From Terasakiella magnetica (lineage in GTDB: Bacteria > Pseudomonadota > Alphaproteobacteria > Rhodospirillales > Magnetospirillaceae): a stretch of DNA of 64,000 bases. The notes under the pieces are model-generated. The model did no database searches. It was not told the origin of the DNA and saw only the letters and a program-made list of their open reading frames with translations. Location: NCBI GenBank assembly GCA_902729415.1, contig CACVCF010000113.1, forward strand, positions 1-64,000, given 5' to 3'. The position numbers and the translations under genes are program-made. Positions 18,968 through 25,700 of the stretch are shown here, piece after piece. Position 1 is the stretch's first letter. Each line of letters begins with the position of its first letter.

Positions 18968-19417
18968 TTAACCCGAAACCTTGGGCGGCCAGTTCTGGGT
19001 GTTGACCTCGCTGGTCCACTTGAAGAAATCGACCAGGGCGTCCAGATCCGGCTCGGAGATATCGAAATGCGGCATCTGCCGCCGACCCTCGATGCCAGAC
19101 GGCTGGTTCTTGACCCAAAGCTTCAAGGATTCACGGGCACCGGCAGCATCGTCGCGGCCGCCATAGCGCACCCAGACATTGCCCAGTTCGGGAGCGAAAT
19201 AGGCGCCCTCGCCCATGATGGTGTGGCAATCGATGCAGGCGTGCTTTTCCCACACCTCCTTGCCCCGCGCCACCGACGGCGTGACCGGATGATTGATCGC
19301 CATCTCGTTGACGGTGGAGACGCTGTGCGCCACCAGCCCCACGAAGATGACGAAAAAGAATGCCGTGCCCCCATAGAAGATATTGCGGGCCGCGGATTTC
19401 GTCAGTGTTTCAGACAT
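18968..19417 (-). CDS. norC: nitric oxide reductase cytochrome c subunit NorC
   Basis: This 149-aa membrane-anchored cytochrome c has an N-terminal helix (about 13-33) followed by a periplasmic domain with one heme c site, CIDCH (Cys61, Cys64, His65); Met115 in RRQMPHF is the likely axial ligand. It passes electrons from periplasmic cytochrome c to NorB. ATG 19417 is supported by GAGGAGAAGTC just upstream. It is the first gene of norCBQDEF, and its promoter region carries the palindromes described separately. Confidence 0.96.
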   Translation of the reverse strand: MSETLTKSAARNIFYGGTAFFFVIFVGLVAHSVSTVNEMAINHPVTPSVARGKEVWEKHACIDCHTIMGEGAYFAPELGNVWVRYGGRDDAAGARESLKLWVKNQPSGIEGRRQMPHFDISEPDLDALVDFFKWTSEVNTQNWPPKVSG

Positions 19418-19526
19418 GACTTCTCCTCGGAAGTTGCTGGGCCGCACCGACCGAATCGTCGAGGTTCCCCCCCAGACCGGTGATGCGCATACCCATAGGA
19501 CAAACATGGTTATAACCTAGCGCTGC

Positions 19527-19582
19527 GGTCAACTTATTGACCTTTGCTGCATTGCGACTTAACCCAGGTCAAGCATTGGACC
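19527..19582 (-). promoter_or_regulatory. two phased palindromes upstream of norC
   Basis: GGTCAA-N4-TTGACC at 19527-19542 is a perfect palindrome. A second copy with one mismatch, GGTCAA-N4-TGGACC, is at 19567-19582. Their starts are exactly 40 bp apart, about four helical turns, so both would face the same side of DNA. They lie 110-165 bp before the norC start. The half-sites point outward relative to an FNR box, so the binding protein is not obvious. Confidence 0.55.
19559..19572 (-). promoter_or_regulatory. NNR/DNR-type box for norC
   Basis: On the minus strand, TTGAC-ctgg-GTTAA matches the Crp/Fnr-family consensus TTGAY-N4-RTCAA with one mismatch. It overlaps the second palindrome. If it acts at -41.5, transcription would start near 19524, leaving a leader of about 107 nt before norC. 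Confidence 0.5.
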
Positions 19583-19695
19583 TACTTTCAAAAACCCTTT
19601 AACCGCATGATTTTTACGGTTTTTGGCAAAAACCATCCCCTCCGCGGCCCGGTGGGGTCGCGGCGATCAGAACCGCCATTGATTTCCCGATAGCG

Positions 19696-20463
19696 CTAGT
19701 CGGCTATGCCCGGCCTCCTCTCCGGACGCCGAAAGCCTTTCACCATGCCCTTCTGCTGACTGAAAGCTGCCAGCGCCGCGATACTGCCGACCTCGACCAG
19801 ATCGGCCTCGAAGGTGACGCCCACCGCCTTGAGGCGCGGCAACACCCGCGACGACAAGGTGCAGGGATCGACCCCGATCTTGCGGGCGATGACCTTCTTC
19901 AAGGCGGGCAGACGCACCGTGACGCCACCGTCGGTCCCGTCGATCATGGACAAGAGCAGACGGGCCAGACGTTGGGCGGGCGGCAGGGATTTCAGGGCGG
20001 CGATCTCTTCCACCATCCAGCGCTGGCGACGATAAAGGTGATCGAGGATCAGGCGGTTGTCGCCGGGCAGAACCGACGCATCCACCGCGACGATCCGGCT
20101 GCCCGCCAGGACACGGGCATTGACCAGACGCCGCCCACCCAACAGCGCCTCCTCACCAAAGCAGGAGACGGCGGTGACGATGTCGATGATCTCGTCATCG
20201 CCGCTTCCGAATGAGGCGGCGGTCAAAATCACCTGCCCGCGCGTCAGCACCAGAAGATCAAGGGCGGCATCATTCTGGTGATAAAGATCGCTATCCAAGG
20301 GGTGAACGGTCACGGAGACCGAGCGCCGCAATGTCGCCTCGGGCAGTTTCAAGAGGGATGCAAGCATGGGAATGCCTGCCAGAAAATCCAATCCCACATC
20401 TCCGGGCGTCAATCCCGGACGGCGCACAGCCGAGGGCTGCACCTTGACGGATGCCATGTGCAT
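19696..20463 (-). CDS. Crp/Fnr-family transcriptional regulator
   Basis: This 255-aa protein has an N-terminal cyclic-nucleotide-like sensor domain (about 45-150) and a C-terminal winged helix (about 185-235), with ARLLLSMIDGTDGGVTVRLP before the HTH and IGVDPCTLSSRVLPRLKAVG as its core. No FNR-type N-terminal Cys cluster is present, which points to an NNR/DNR-type or other heme/NO-responsive member. It lies directly upstream of norC on the same strand (278-bp gap), so it is the prime candidate regulator of the nor operon. GGAGGAGCC precedes the chosen ATG; an in-frame ATG two codons later is possible. Confidence 0.85.
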   Translation of the reverse strand: MHMASVKVQPSAVRRPGLTPGDVGLDFLAGIPMLASLLKLPEATLRRSVSVTVHPLDSDLYHQNDAALDLLVLTRGQVILTAASFGSGDDEIIDIVTAVSCFGEEALLGGRRLVNARVLAGSRIVAVDASVLPGDNRLILDHLYRRQRWMVEEIAALKSLPPAQRLARLLLSMIDGTDGGVTVRLPALKKVIARKIGVDPCTLSSRVLPRLKAVGVTFEADLVEVGSIAALAAFSQQKGMVKGFRRPERRPGIAD

Positions 20464-20569
20464 GGCTCCTCCACGTCACTGAATGAACGGATATAGAGCG
20501 CCATCGCCACCCGGCCCGCTTAAAGAGCAAGGGCCAGACGTGCGCAGAGGCGATCCACGAAACCGAAAA

Positions 20570-20971
20570 TCAGGCCGTGGCGGGTGGAGCTCGGGGAGCG
20601 GAGGTGAAGGTGCGCGGAGAGCGAAGCGGGGCCGCTTCGGGACGGGCGGGGTAAACCGCCAGCGGCATCACCAGCAGCGGCCCGGTCTGAACGGGTTCGG
20701 CAAGGGTGACCGCCGCCTGAACCGTATAGCAGGTCTGGCAGTGCAGCGCCGTTTCGGCCCCCGTGGCCGCCGCCGCCTTGGCCCCGACCGTAGACGAGCA
20801 CAGGGCCGAGTCCATGGAAAGGAAAAGCGGGGCTTCCGCGGCGATGGCGCTGGCGGTGTGAGTGGCGATTCCCAGACCCTGCAACAGCAGCGCCAGAACG
20901 GCAAGCGCACCGAAAGCCCGGCGCCAAGCGCCGTCCTCCCGTCTTGCCTTACCCGCTCTTCCGAATGCCAT
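20570..20971 (-). CDS. DUF2946-like copper-associated protein
   Basis: This 133-aa protein has an N-terminal basic region, one hydrophobic segment (FGALAVLALLLQGLGIATH) that may be a signal anchor, and the short Cys motif HCQTCYT (about residue 77). This is the DUF2946 pattern: an exported small protein with a single HCxxC motif, common beside copper TonB receptors and SCO proteins. AGAGGCGAC precedes the ATG. A perfect FNR-type box lies 71-84 nt upstream. Role unknown; metal binding is inferred from the motif and neighbours. Confidence 0.7.
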   Translation of the reverse strand: MAFGRAGKARREDGAWRRAFGALAVLALLLQGLGIATHTASAIAAEAPLFLSMDSALCSSTVGAKAAAATGAETALHCQTCYTVQAAVTLAEPVQTGPLLVMPLAVYPARPEAAPLRSPRTFTSAPRAPPATA

Positions 20972-21041
20972 GTCGCCTCTGAGGCCGATGGAGATTCTCT
21001 ACGATGGCGCCAAGGCTAGGCGCGATCAAGACTGGGCGGCA

Positions 21042-21055
21042 TTGACGTTGATCAA
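21042..21055 (-). promoter_or_regulatory. perfect FNR/NNR-type box
   Basis: TTGAC-gttg-ATCAA matches TTGAY-N4-RTCAA at all ten positions. It overlaps the stop codon of the SCO gene and lies 71 nt before the DUF2946-like gene start, a reasonable activator distance. It suggests anaerobic or NO-responsive control of 20570-20971. Confidence 0.65.
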
Positions 21056-21624
21056 CGCTGCTTGGAAATCCATCTTTGGATAGCTTCGGCCATGACTTTG
21101 ACCGGCAACACGGCCTTGTACCACTCGACAAACCTCCCCGTCGGCGCCATCAGATAGGTGTTGGTCGAATGGTCGAGGGTGTAAAACCCGCCGCTGTCGG
21201 GGGCATTGCGGACAAAGCGCACGTGATAGCGCCGCGCCACCTCATCGATCTGGGCTTCGCTTCCACTGAGACCGATAAGCCTGGGGTGGAACATCTTGAC
21301 GTGCTCGGTCAGAACCTCCGGCCGATCGCGCTTGGGATCGAGAGTGATGAAGATCGGCTGCACCCGCCGGGCCAGGGGGCCTAAAGCCTCCAAGACGTCG
21401 GCCATGCGCTGGAGATCGGTGGGACAGGCATCGGGGCATGAGGCGTAGCCGAAATAGATCAGCATCCACTGGCCACGGAAATCGGTATCGGCGATTGTGC
21501 GCCCGTCAGGCCCGGTCAGGACGAACGGCCCGCCCACCGGTTCGGCCTGCACAAGCGGACTTGCGACGGTCAACGCCACGACGGCCACAACGGCCCAAAT
21601 CCAGCGTCCGATCCCATGCAGCAA
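21052..21624 (-). CDS. SCO1/SenC family copper chaperone
   Basis: This 190-aa protein has an N-terminal signal/anchor (about 9-27) and a thioredoxin-like SCO domain. The copper ligands are present: CPDAC (Cys63, Cys67) and His152 in TLDHSTNTYLM. SCO proteins deliver Cu to the CuA site of cytochrome oxidase or of N2O reductase, in the periplasm. The neighbours (DUF2946 proteins, OprC-like receptor, nor operon) fit a role in a denitrification or oxidase copper pathway; the target enzyme is not in the window. Confidence 0.93.
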   Translation of the reverse strand: MLHGIGRWIWAVVAVVALTVASPLVQAEPVGGPFVLTGPDGRTIADTDFRGQWMLIYFGYASCPDACPTDLQRMADVLEALGPLARRVQPIFITLDPKRDRPEVLTEHVKMFHPRLIGLSGSEAQIDEVARRYHVRFVRNAPDSGGFYTLDHSTNTYLMAPTGRFVEWYKAVLPVKVMAEAIQRWISKQR

Positions 21625-21730
21625 GACAACCCCCAGCCCTTCCTTTGATCAAGCCCCAATCTAACACGGCTTGCGGGTCCGCGCTGACGGCCAAATGCCG
21701 CTCTCGACGGATTTATAAGGATATAATCAT

Positions 21731-21744
21731 TTGATTAAGGTCAC
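21731..21744 (+). promoter_or_regulatory. FNR/NNR-type box before the copper receptor genes
   Basis: TTGAT-taag-GTCAC matches TTGAY-N4-RTCAA at nine of ten positions. If it acts at -41.5, transcription would start near 21779, which fits the GTG start at 21799 with its ribosome binding site. It would place the DUF2946 and TonB-receptor genes under the same regulator family as the box at 21042. Confidence 0.5.
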
Positions 21745-21798
21745 AGGCGGATGCCAACCCACCCTCTAAGCTGCCACCGCAGGAAGGGATCAAGATCG

Positions 21799-22173
21799 GT
21801 GTTTCAGAGGGCCAGTCAGAGCATGACGTGGAAGCGCGCCGTCGCGTGGCTGATGGCGCTTGCCCTGCTGACCGGCGCCGGTGGCGATCTGTTTGCCGGG
21901 CCGGCCGCCCTGCAAATGGCCCTGGGTCTGGGCGACGACATCTGCCATTCCAGCCCGGACGGACAATCGTCTTCCGGCAGCAAGGAAGCCACCGCCCATC
22001 AGTGCTGCGTTTCCTGCCAGGCCGCCCAGCCCGCCAAGGTCACGCCGCCGCCTCAAACCGTCATCGGACGGACGGCGGCACCGGCCCGTATCGGTTATCG
22101 GCCCGACCAGAATCCGGCCCCCGCCGGGTACACCGCCCGCCACAAGCGCGCCCGCGCCCCTCCCTCCGCCTAG
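21799..22173 (+). CDS. DUF2946-like exported protein
   Basis: This protein has a hydrophobic signal segment (AVAWLMALALLTGAGGDLFA) and the motif HQCCVSCQAA (about residue 85), the DUF2946 hallmark, followed by a Pro/Ala/Arg-rich tail. It is about 124 aa from GTG 21799, which has GGAAGGGA 9 nt upstream. ATG 21823 and ATG 21751 are alternatives; the latter lies too close to the putative regulatory box. It precedes the copper-type TonB receptor by 137 nt. Function is unknown; a copper-related role is inferred from context. Confidence 0.7.
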   Translation: MFQRASQSMTWKRAVAWLMALALLTGAGGDLFAGPAALQMALGLGDDICHSSPDGQSSSGSKEATAHQCCVSCQAAQPAKVTPPPQTVIGRTAAPARIGYRPDQNPAPAGYTARHKRARAPPSA

Positions 22174-22198
22174 AGTCCTTCGATCGAACCGGCACCTT

Positions 22199-22216
22199 CG
22201 CTCCGTCATCGGAGCG
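22199..22216 (+). terminator. GC hairpin between the DUF2946 and receptor genes
   Basis: A perfect 7-bp inverted repeat (CGCTCCG / CGGAGCG) with a 4-nt loop is followed by GGGGCGCTTTCTTA. A second hairpin (GGCAT-bulge-CCCC / GGGGATGCC, 22269-22293) lies just before the receptor start. They could be a weak terminator and a leader structure; no known riboswitch consensus was recognised. Confidence 0.35.
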
Positions 22217-22310
22217 GGGCGCTTTCTTATGGACTTTGGCCCGGCGCCGCGCGCGCTCCGGGTCCGGAGGCATTCCCCCATGACGGGGATGCCCCAGTGA
22301 GGTATCAAGC

Positions 22311-24485
22311 ATGTCTTTACCTTTGAAAACATCGACGGCGGCCCACGCCTTGCTGTGGGGATTGGCCGTCGCCTCCGGCCTCGGCATGCCATCCCGGCAG
22401 GTCATGGCCCAGACCGCCACGCCCCTGCCGCCGGTACAGGTGGATACGGTGGGCGATCTGGCCCAACCGTCCGGCGACAACGTGGTCGCGGGTCAGGCCC
22501 TGCAGTCGAAGCGTCCCGGCACCGCCGATTCGGCGGGGCTGCTGCGCGACGTGCCCGGCATCAATATGAGCACCGGCGGCGGCGTCTCCAGCCTGCCCGA
22601 CATTCACGGCCTGGGCGATGACCGCCTGAAGGTGACGGTGGACGACATGACCTTCACCGCCGCCTGCCCCAATCACATGAATCCCGTCCTGTCCTATATC
22701 GATCCGACGCGGGTGGAAAAGATCGAGGTGTGGTCGGGCATCACGCCGGTAAGCGCCGGTGGCGACAGCATCGGCGGCTCCATCGCGGTCAAGTCGGCCT
22801 CGCCGGTCTTCGCCGCTCCCGGCGCGGGGTATCACGTCGAAGGTCAGGTCTCGACCTTCTACCGCAGCGTCAACAGCAGCAAAGCGGCGTCCACCTCCCT
22901 CACCGCCGCCGACGACACCATCAGCCTCAACTACACCGGGGCCTGGAACAAGGCCAAGGACTACCATCGGGGCGGTGGGGAAAACGCCTCGGTGCGCTCG
23001 ACCCTGTACGAGACCATGAACCATGCGGGCACCATCGCGGCGCGGGCGGGCGGCCATCTGGTGGCGCTGCAAGGCGGCCAGCAATTCATTCCCTATGAGG
23101 GCTTCGCCAACCAGCGCATGGACCTGACCGGCAACCGCTCGACCTTCGCCAATCTCCGCTACGAGGGCGAGTTCGACTGGGGCAAGATCGAGGCCAAGAC
23201 CTATTGGCAGCAGGTCAGCCACGCCATGAACATCCTTTCGACCGAGCGGCGGGGCGTCATGCCCATGAACACCGCCGCCCAGGATGTCGGCTATATGGTC
23301 AAGGCTGAAATCAACCTGACCGCCACCGATATCGTGCGCATCGGCAACGAGGGGCATCAGTTCAAGCTGTTCGACTGGTGGCCGCCGGTGCAAGGCTCCG
23401 CCATGATGGGGCCGAACCCCTATGGCAACGTCAATAACGGCCACCGCGACCGCCTGGGCACCTTCGCCGAGTGGGAATCCAAGTGGACGCCGCAATGGAC
23501 CACCCTGATCGGCCTGCGCAACGACATGGTGTGGACCGACACCGGCCCGGTCCAGGCCTATAGCACCGTTGCCCCGAATGCCACCGACGCGGCGGCGGCA
23601 ACGCGCTTCAACGCCCTGAACCGGGCACGGACCGACGCCAATTTCGACATGACGGCGCTGGTTCGGTTCGAACCCGCCGCCACCAGCAGCAACGAGGCCG
23701 GATACGCCCGCAAGACCCGCTCGCCCAATCTGTATGAACGCTATGCCTGGGGCATTCAGCAGATGGACAGCAGCATGACCAACTGGTCCGGCGACGGTAA
23801 TTCCTATGTCGGCAATCCCGACCTGAAGCCGGAAATCGCCCATACCGTCAGCGTGTCGGCCGGACTGCACGACGCCGCCAAGACCCAGTGGAGCGCCAAA
23901 CTCACCCCCTATTACACCTATGTGGAAGATTACATCGGGGTGGACAAGATCGGCCAGTTCACCCAGACCGGGACCGCCTGGAAGTTCCCGCTGCTGAAAT
24001 TCGCCAATCACGACGCCATGCTCTACGGCATCGATTTCTCCGGCAGCGCCGGGCTGTGGACCGATCCGGCCATCGGCGATTTCCGCCTGCGAGGAGTGAT
24101 CGGCTGGGCCCATGGCGAGATGGTCAATACCGGCAAAAGCCTCTACCACATGATGCCGATCAACAGCAAAACCACCCTCGAGCACAGCCTGGGCAGTTGG
24201 AAAAACGCCGTCGAGCTTCAGCTGGTCGCGGCCAAAACCGCCACCGACACCCTGCGCGACGAACCCAAGACACCGGGTTACGCCTTGATCAACCTACGCT
24301 CGGCCTATGAATGGCAGGCCGTCACCATCAATCTCGGCATCGATAACCTGTTGGATAAGCTCTACTACCACCCCCAAGGCGGCATCGATTACGCCGACTG
24401 GAGAGTAGCCGGGCTGAAAGGCCCGGTCGGGCCGCTTCCCGCGCCCGGCCGGTCGTTCAACGCCGGAATGACCGTGAAGTTCTGA
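22311..24485 (+). CDS. TonB-dependent copper receptor, OprC/NosA-like
   Basis: This 724-aa outer-membrane protein has a signal peptide (to about residue 34), a plug domain (about 60-165; LLRDVPGINMSTGGGV, DIHGLGDDRLKV) and a 22-strand type barrel ending in Phe (AGMTVKF). The plug holds CPNHM (Cys119, Met123) and the barrel holds HAM (His304, Met306). Together these match the CxxxM-HxM copper site known from Pseudomonas aeruginosa OprC. NosA, a relative, is needed for N2O reductase copper in other denitrifiers. A tonB gene follows by 73 nt, giving the receptor its own energy coupler. Confidence 0.9.
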   Translation: MSLPLKTSTAAHALLWGLAVASGLGMPSRQVMAQTATPLPPVQVDTVGDLAQPSGDNVVAGQALQSKRPGTADSAGLLRDVPGINMSTGGGVSSLPDIHGLGDDRLKVTVDDMTFTAACPNHMNPVLSYIDPTRVEKIEVWSGITPVSAGGDSIGGSIAVKSASPVFAAPGAGYHVEGQVSTFYRSVNSSKAASTSLTAADDTISLNYTGAWNKAKDYHRGGGENASVRSTLYETMNHAGTIAARAGGHLVALQGGQQFIPYEGFANQRMDLTGNRSTFANLRYEGEFDWGKIEAKTYWQQVSHAMNILSTERRGVMPMNTAAQDVGYMVKAEINLTATDIVRIGNEGHQFKLFDWWPPVQGSAMMGPNPYGNVNNGHRDRLGTFAEWESKWTPQWTTLIGLRNDMVWTDTGPVQAYSTVAPNATDAAAATRFNALNRARTDANFDMTALVRFEPAATSSNEAGYARKTRSPNLYERYAWGIQQMDSSMTNWSGDGNSYVGNPDLKPEIAHTVSVSAGLHDAAKTQWSAKLTPYYTYVEDYIGVDKIGQFTQTGTAWKFPLLKFANHDAMLYGIDFSGSAGLWTDPAIGDFRLRGVIGWAHGEMVNTGKSLYHMMPINSKTTLEHSLGSWKNAVELQLVAAKTATDTLRDEPKTPGYALINLRSAYEWQAVTINLGIDNLLDKLYYHPQGGIDYADWRVAGLKGPVGPLPAPGRSFNAGMTVKF

Positions 24486-24558
24486 CGTTGCGCGGGTGCC
24501 TGCGGATCAGCCTCCCAATGGGCCGATCCGCAGGCGGACCCCCGACAGGAAGGAGGCC

Positions 24559-25281
24559 ATGATCGAAGATACGCCACCGATACTCCGCAAGCCCCCCTCG
24601 CTTGAACCGGCGATACGCACCGGCATGGGCGCCCTCATGTCCCTGGGGCTTCATATCGCGTTTTTGCTGGTCTTTCTCGAGGCGACATCCTTATCCCTAC
24701 GCTCTGGCCAGGCCGAGACCATGAGCGTCGAGATCATCGCCGCCCCCCCTACGCCGCCCCCGGCGGAACCGGAGGCCGAGCTGGAACCGCTCAAGCCCGA
24801 ACCGCCCAAGCAGCAAGATCTCGCGCCTCCCAAACCCGCACCAGCGCTCCCAAAGCCACAGCCGCCCCGCCCAGTGGCCAAGACGCAGCCCCTTCCCAAG
24901 CCACCGGAGCCACAGCCCGACCTCAGGATGGAAAGCCCCGAAACCAATACCGCTGTAGTTTCTGTTCCGGCCCAGCCCGCCGCCACACCATCACCCGCCC
25001 CCCTCCCGGACGACAGCTTGGCGATCTATGGCCAGATGATCTGGAATCGAATTGCCGCCCACAAGCCACGTGGCGTCAGATTGCCGGGGACCATCACGGT
25101 CACCTTCGCCATCGGGTGGGACGGCAGCCTGCTTTCGGCGGAAGTCACCGGCTCCGGCGGTGGCTCCGCCCTTGGTCAGGCCGCTCTCGCCACCATTCAC
25201 GCCGCCGCCCCCTTCCCGCATCCTCCCGCCCAAGCCAGTCCAGCGCAATTAACCTTCACAGTCCCATTTCAGTTCCGATAA
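24559..25281 (+). CDS. tonB: TonB-family energy transducer
   Basis: This 240-aa protein has an N-terminal membrane helix (about 21-43, LMSLGLHIAFLLVFLEATS), a long Pro/Lys/Glu linker (about 60-150) and a C-terminal TonB domain (about 160-240) with IWNRIAAHKPRGVRLPGTIT and VTFAIGWDGSLLSAEV. It should couple the proton motive force to the adjacent receptor. ATG 24559 is chosen because AGGAAGGAGGCC precedes it. No exbB/exbD genes are adjacent; it may use ExbBD encoded elsewhere. Confidence 0.92.
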   Translation: MIEDTPPILRKPPSLEPAIRTGMGALMSLGLHIAFLLVFLEATSLSLRSGQAETMSVEIIAAPPTPPPAEPEAELEPLKPEPPKQQDLAPPKPAPALPKPQPPRPVAKTQPLPKPPEPQPDLRMESPETNTAVVSVPAQPAATPSPAPLPDDSLAIYGQMIWNRIAAHKPRGVRLPGTITVTFAIGWDGSLLSAEVTGSGGGSALGQAALATIHAAAPFPHPPAQASPAQLTFTVPFQFR

Positions 25282-25700
25282 CAACACATTGATGTAAGCC
25301 AACAATCAACCCAGGGGTGTGATTTCATGCTTTCTAAGAAAATATTGCATAGGATGAAGACTAAATTTAAATGTATCACAGGAAAACCTAAAATTAATTG
25401 GATTAATTTTCGATAATTACCGCCTTTATTTCAAAATGTCCGCAAGTAAGTATTAACCTATAAGGCAAAACCCGCCCCACTAAAACCGCACCACAGCCAT
25501 AAGTATGCTGGTAAGAACCTTAAAATCTGCCGATAATTCCTTATACATAGGCAATGATACAATCTATACCCCTTGGCTGTACTTGACCGGCCGCATTGCA
25601 TGGTTTAACTCATGTTGGCTTAATTAGCCCCTGAGTTGGAAGCCGCCGCGGCAAAGCACCGCAGACGGCTTTTTCCAGCCAGGAACAAGGGGGAAGTTCG
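25282..25700. other. AT-rich gene-free leader region
   Basis: These 419 bp are clearly more AT-rich than the flanking genes, especially 25330-25450 with runs such as TAAATTTAAATG and TTAATTGGATTAATTTT. No gene is seen. The end carries a terminator-like hairpin (25640-25674) and a ribosome binding site GGGGGAAG before the start at 25701. The region may hold the promoter of the chemoreceptor-hydrogenase genes or be a trace of foreign DNA. A TTGAT/ATCAA pair at 25289-25310 is spaced by 10 nt, not 4, so it is not an FNR box. Confidence 0.5.
25640..25674 (+). terminator. terminator-like hairpin 26 nt before the chimeric gene
   Basis: AAGCCG pairs with CGGCTT and, inside, GCGG pairs with CCGC around a 7-nt loop; five T follow at 25670-25674. 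The form is that of a Rho-independent terminator. Only 26 nt separate it from the start codon at 25701, too little for a promoter, so it should lie in the leader RNA and could act as an attenuator. Confidence 0.6.

Noticed and set aside
22317..24185. Long open frame antisense to the TonB receptor gene.
   Set aside because: Codon pattern, signal peptide and family motifs all support the plus-strand receptor; long antisense frames are expected in GC-rich DNA.
25289..25310. TTGAT ... ATCAA pair as an FNR box.
   Set aside because: The half-sites are 10 nt apart instead of 4.
25560..25700. Possible c-di-GMP (GEMM) riboswitch before the chemoreceptor-like gene.
   Set aside because: GGCAAAGCACCGC recalls part of the motif, but the conserved first helix and tetraloop-receptor elements were not found; the hairpin is better described as a terminator or attenuator.
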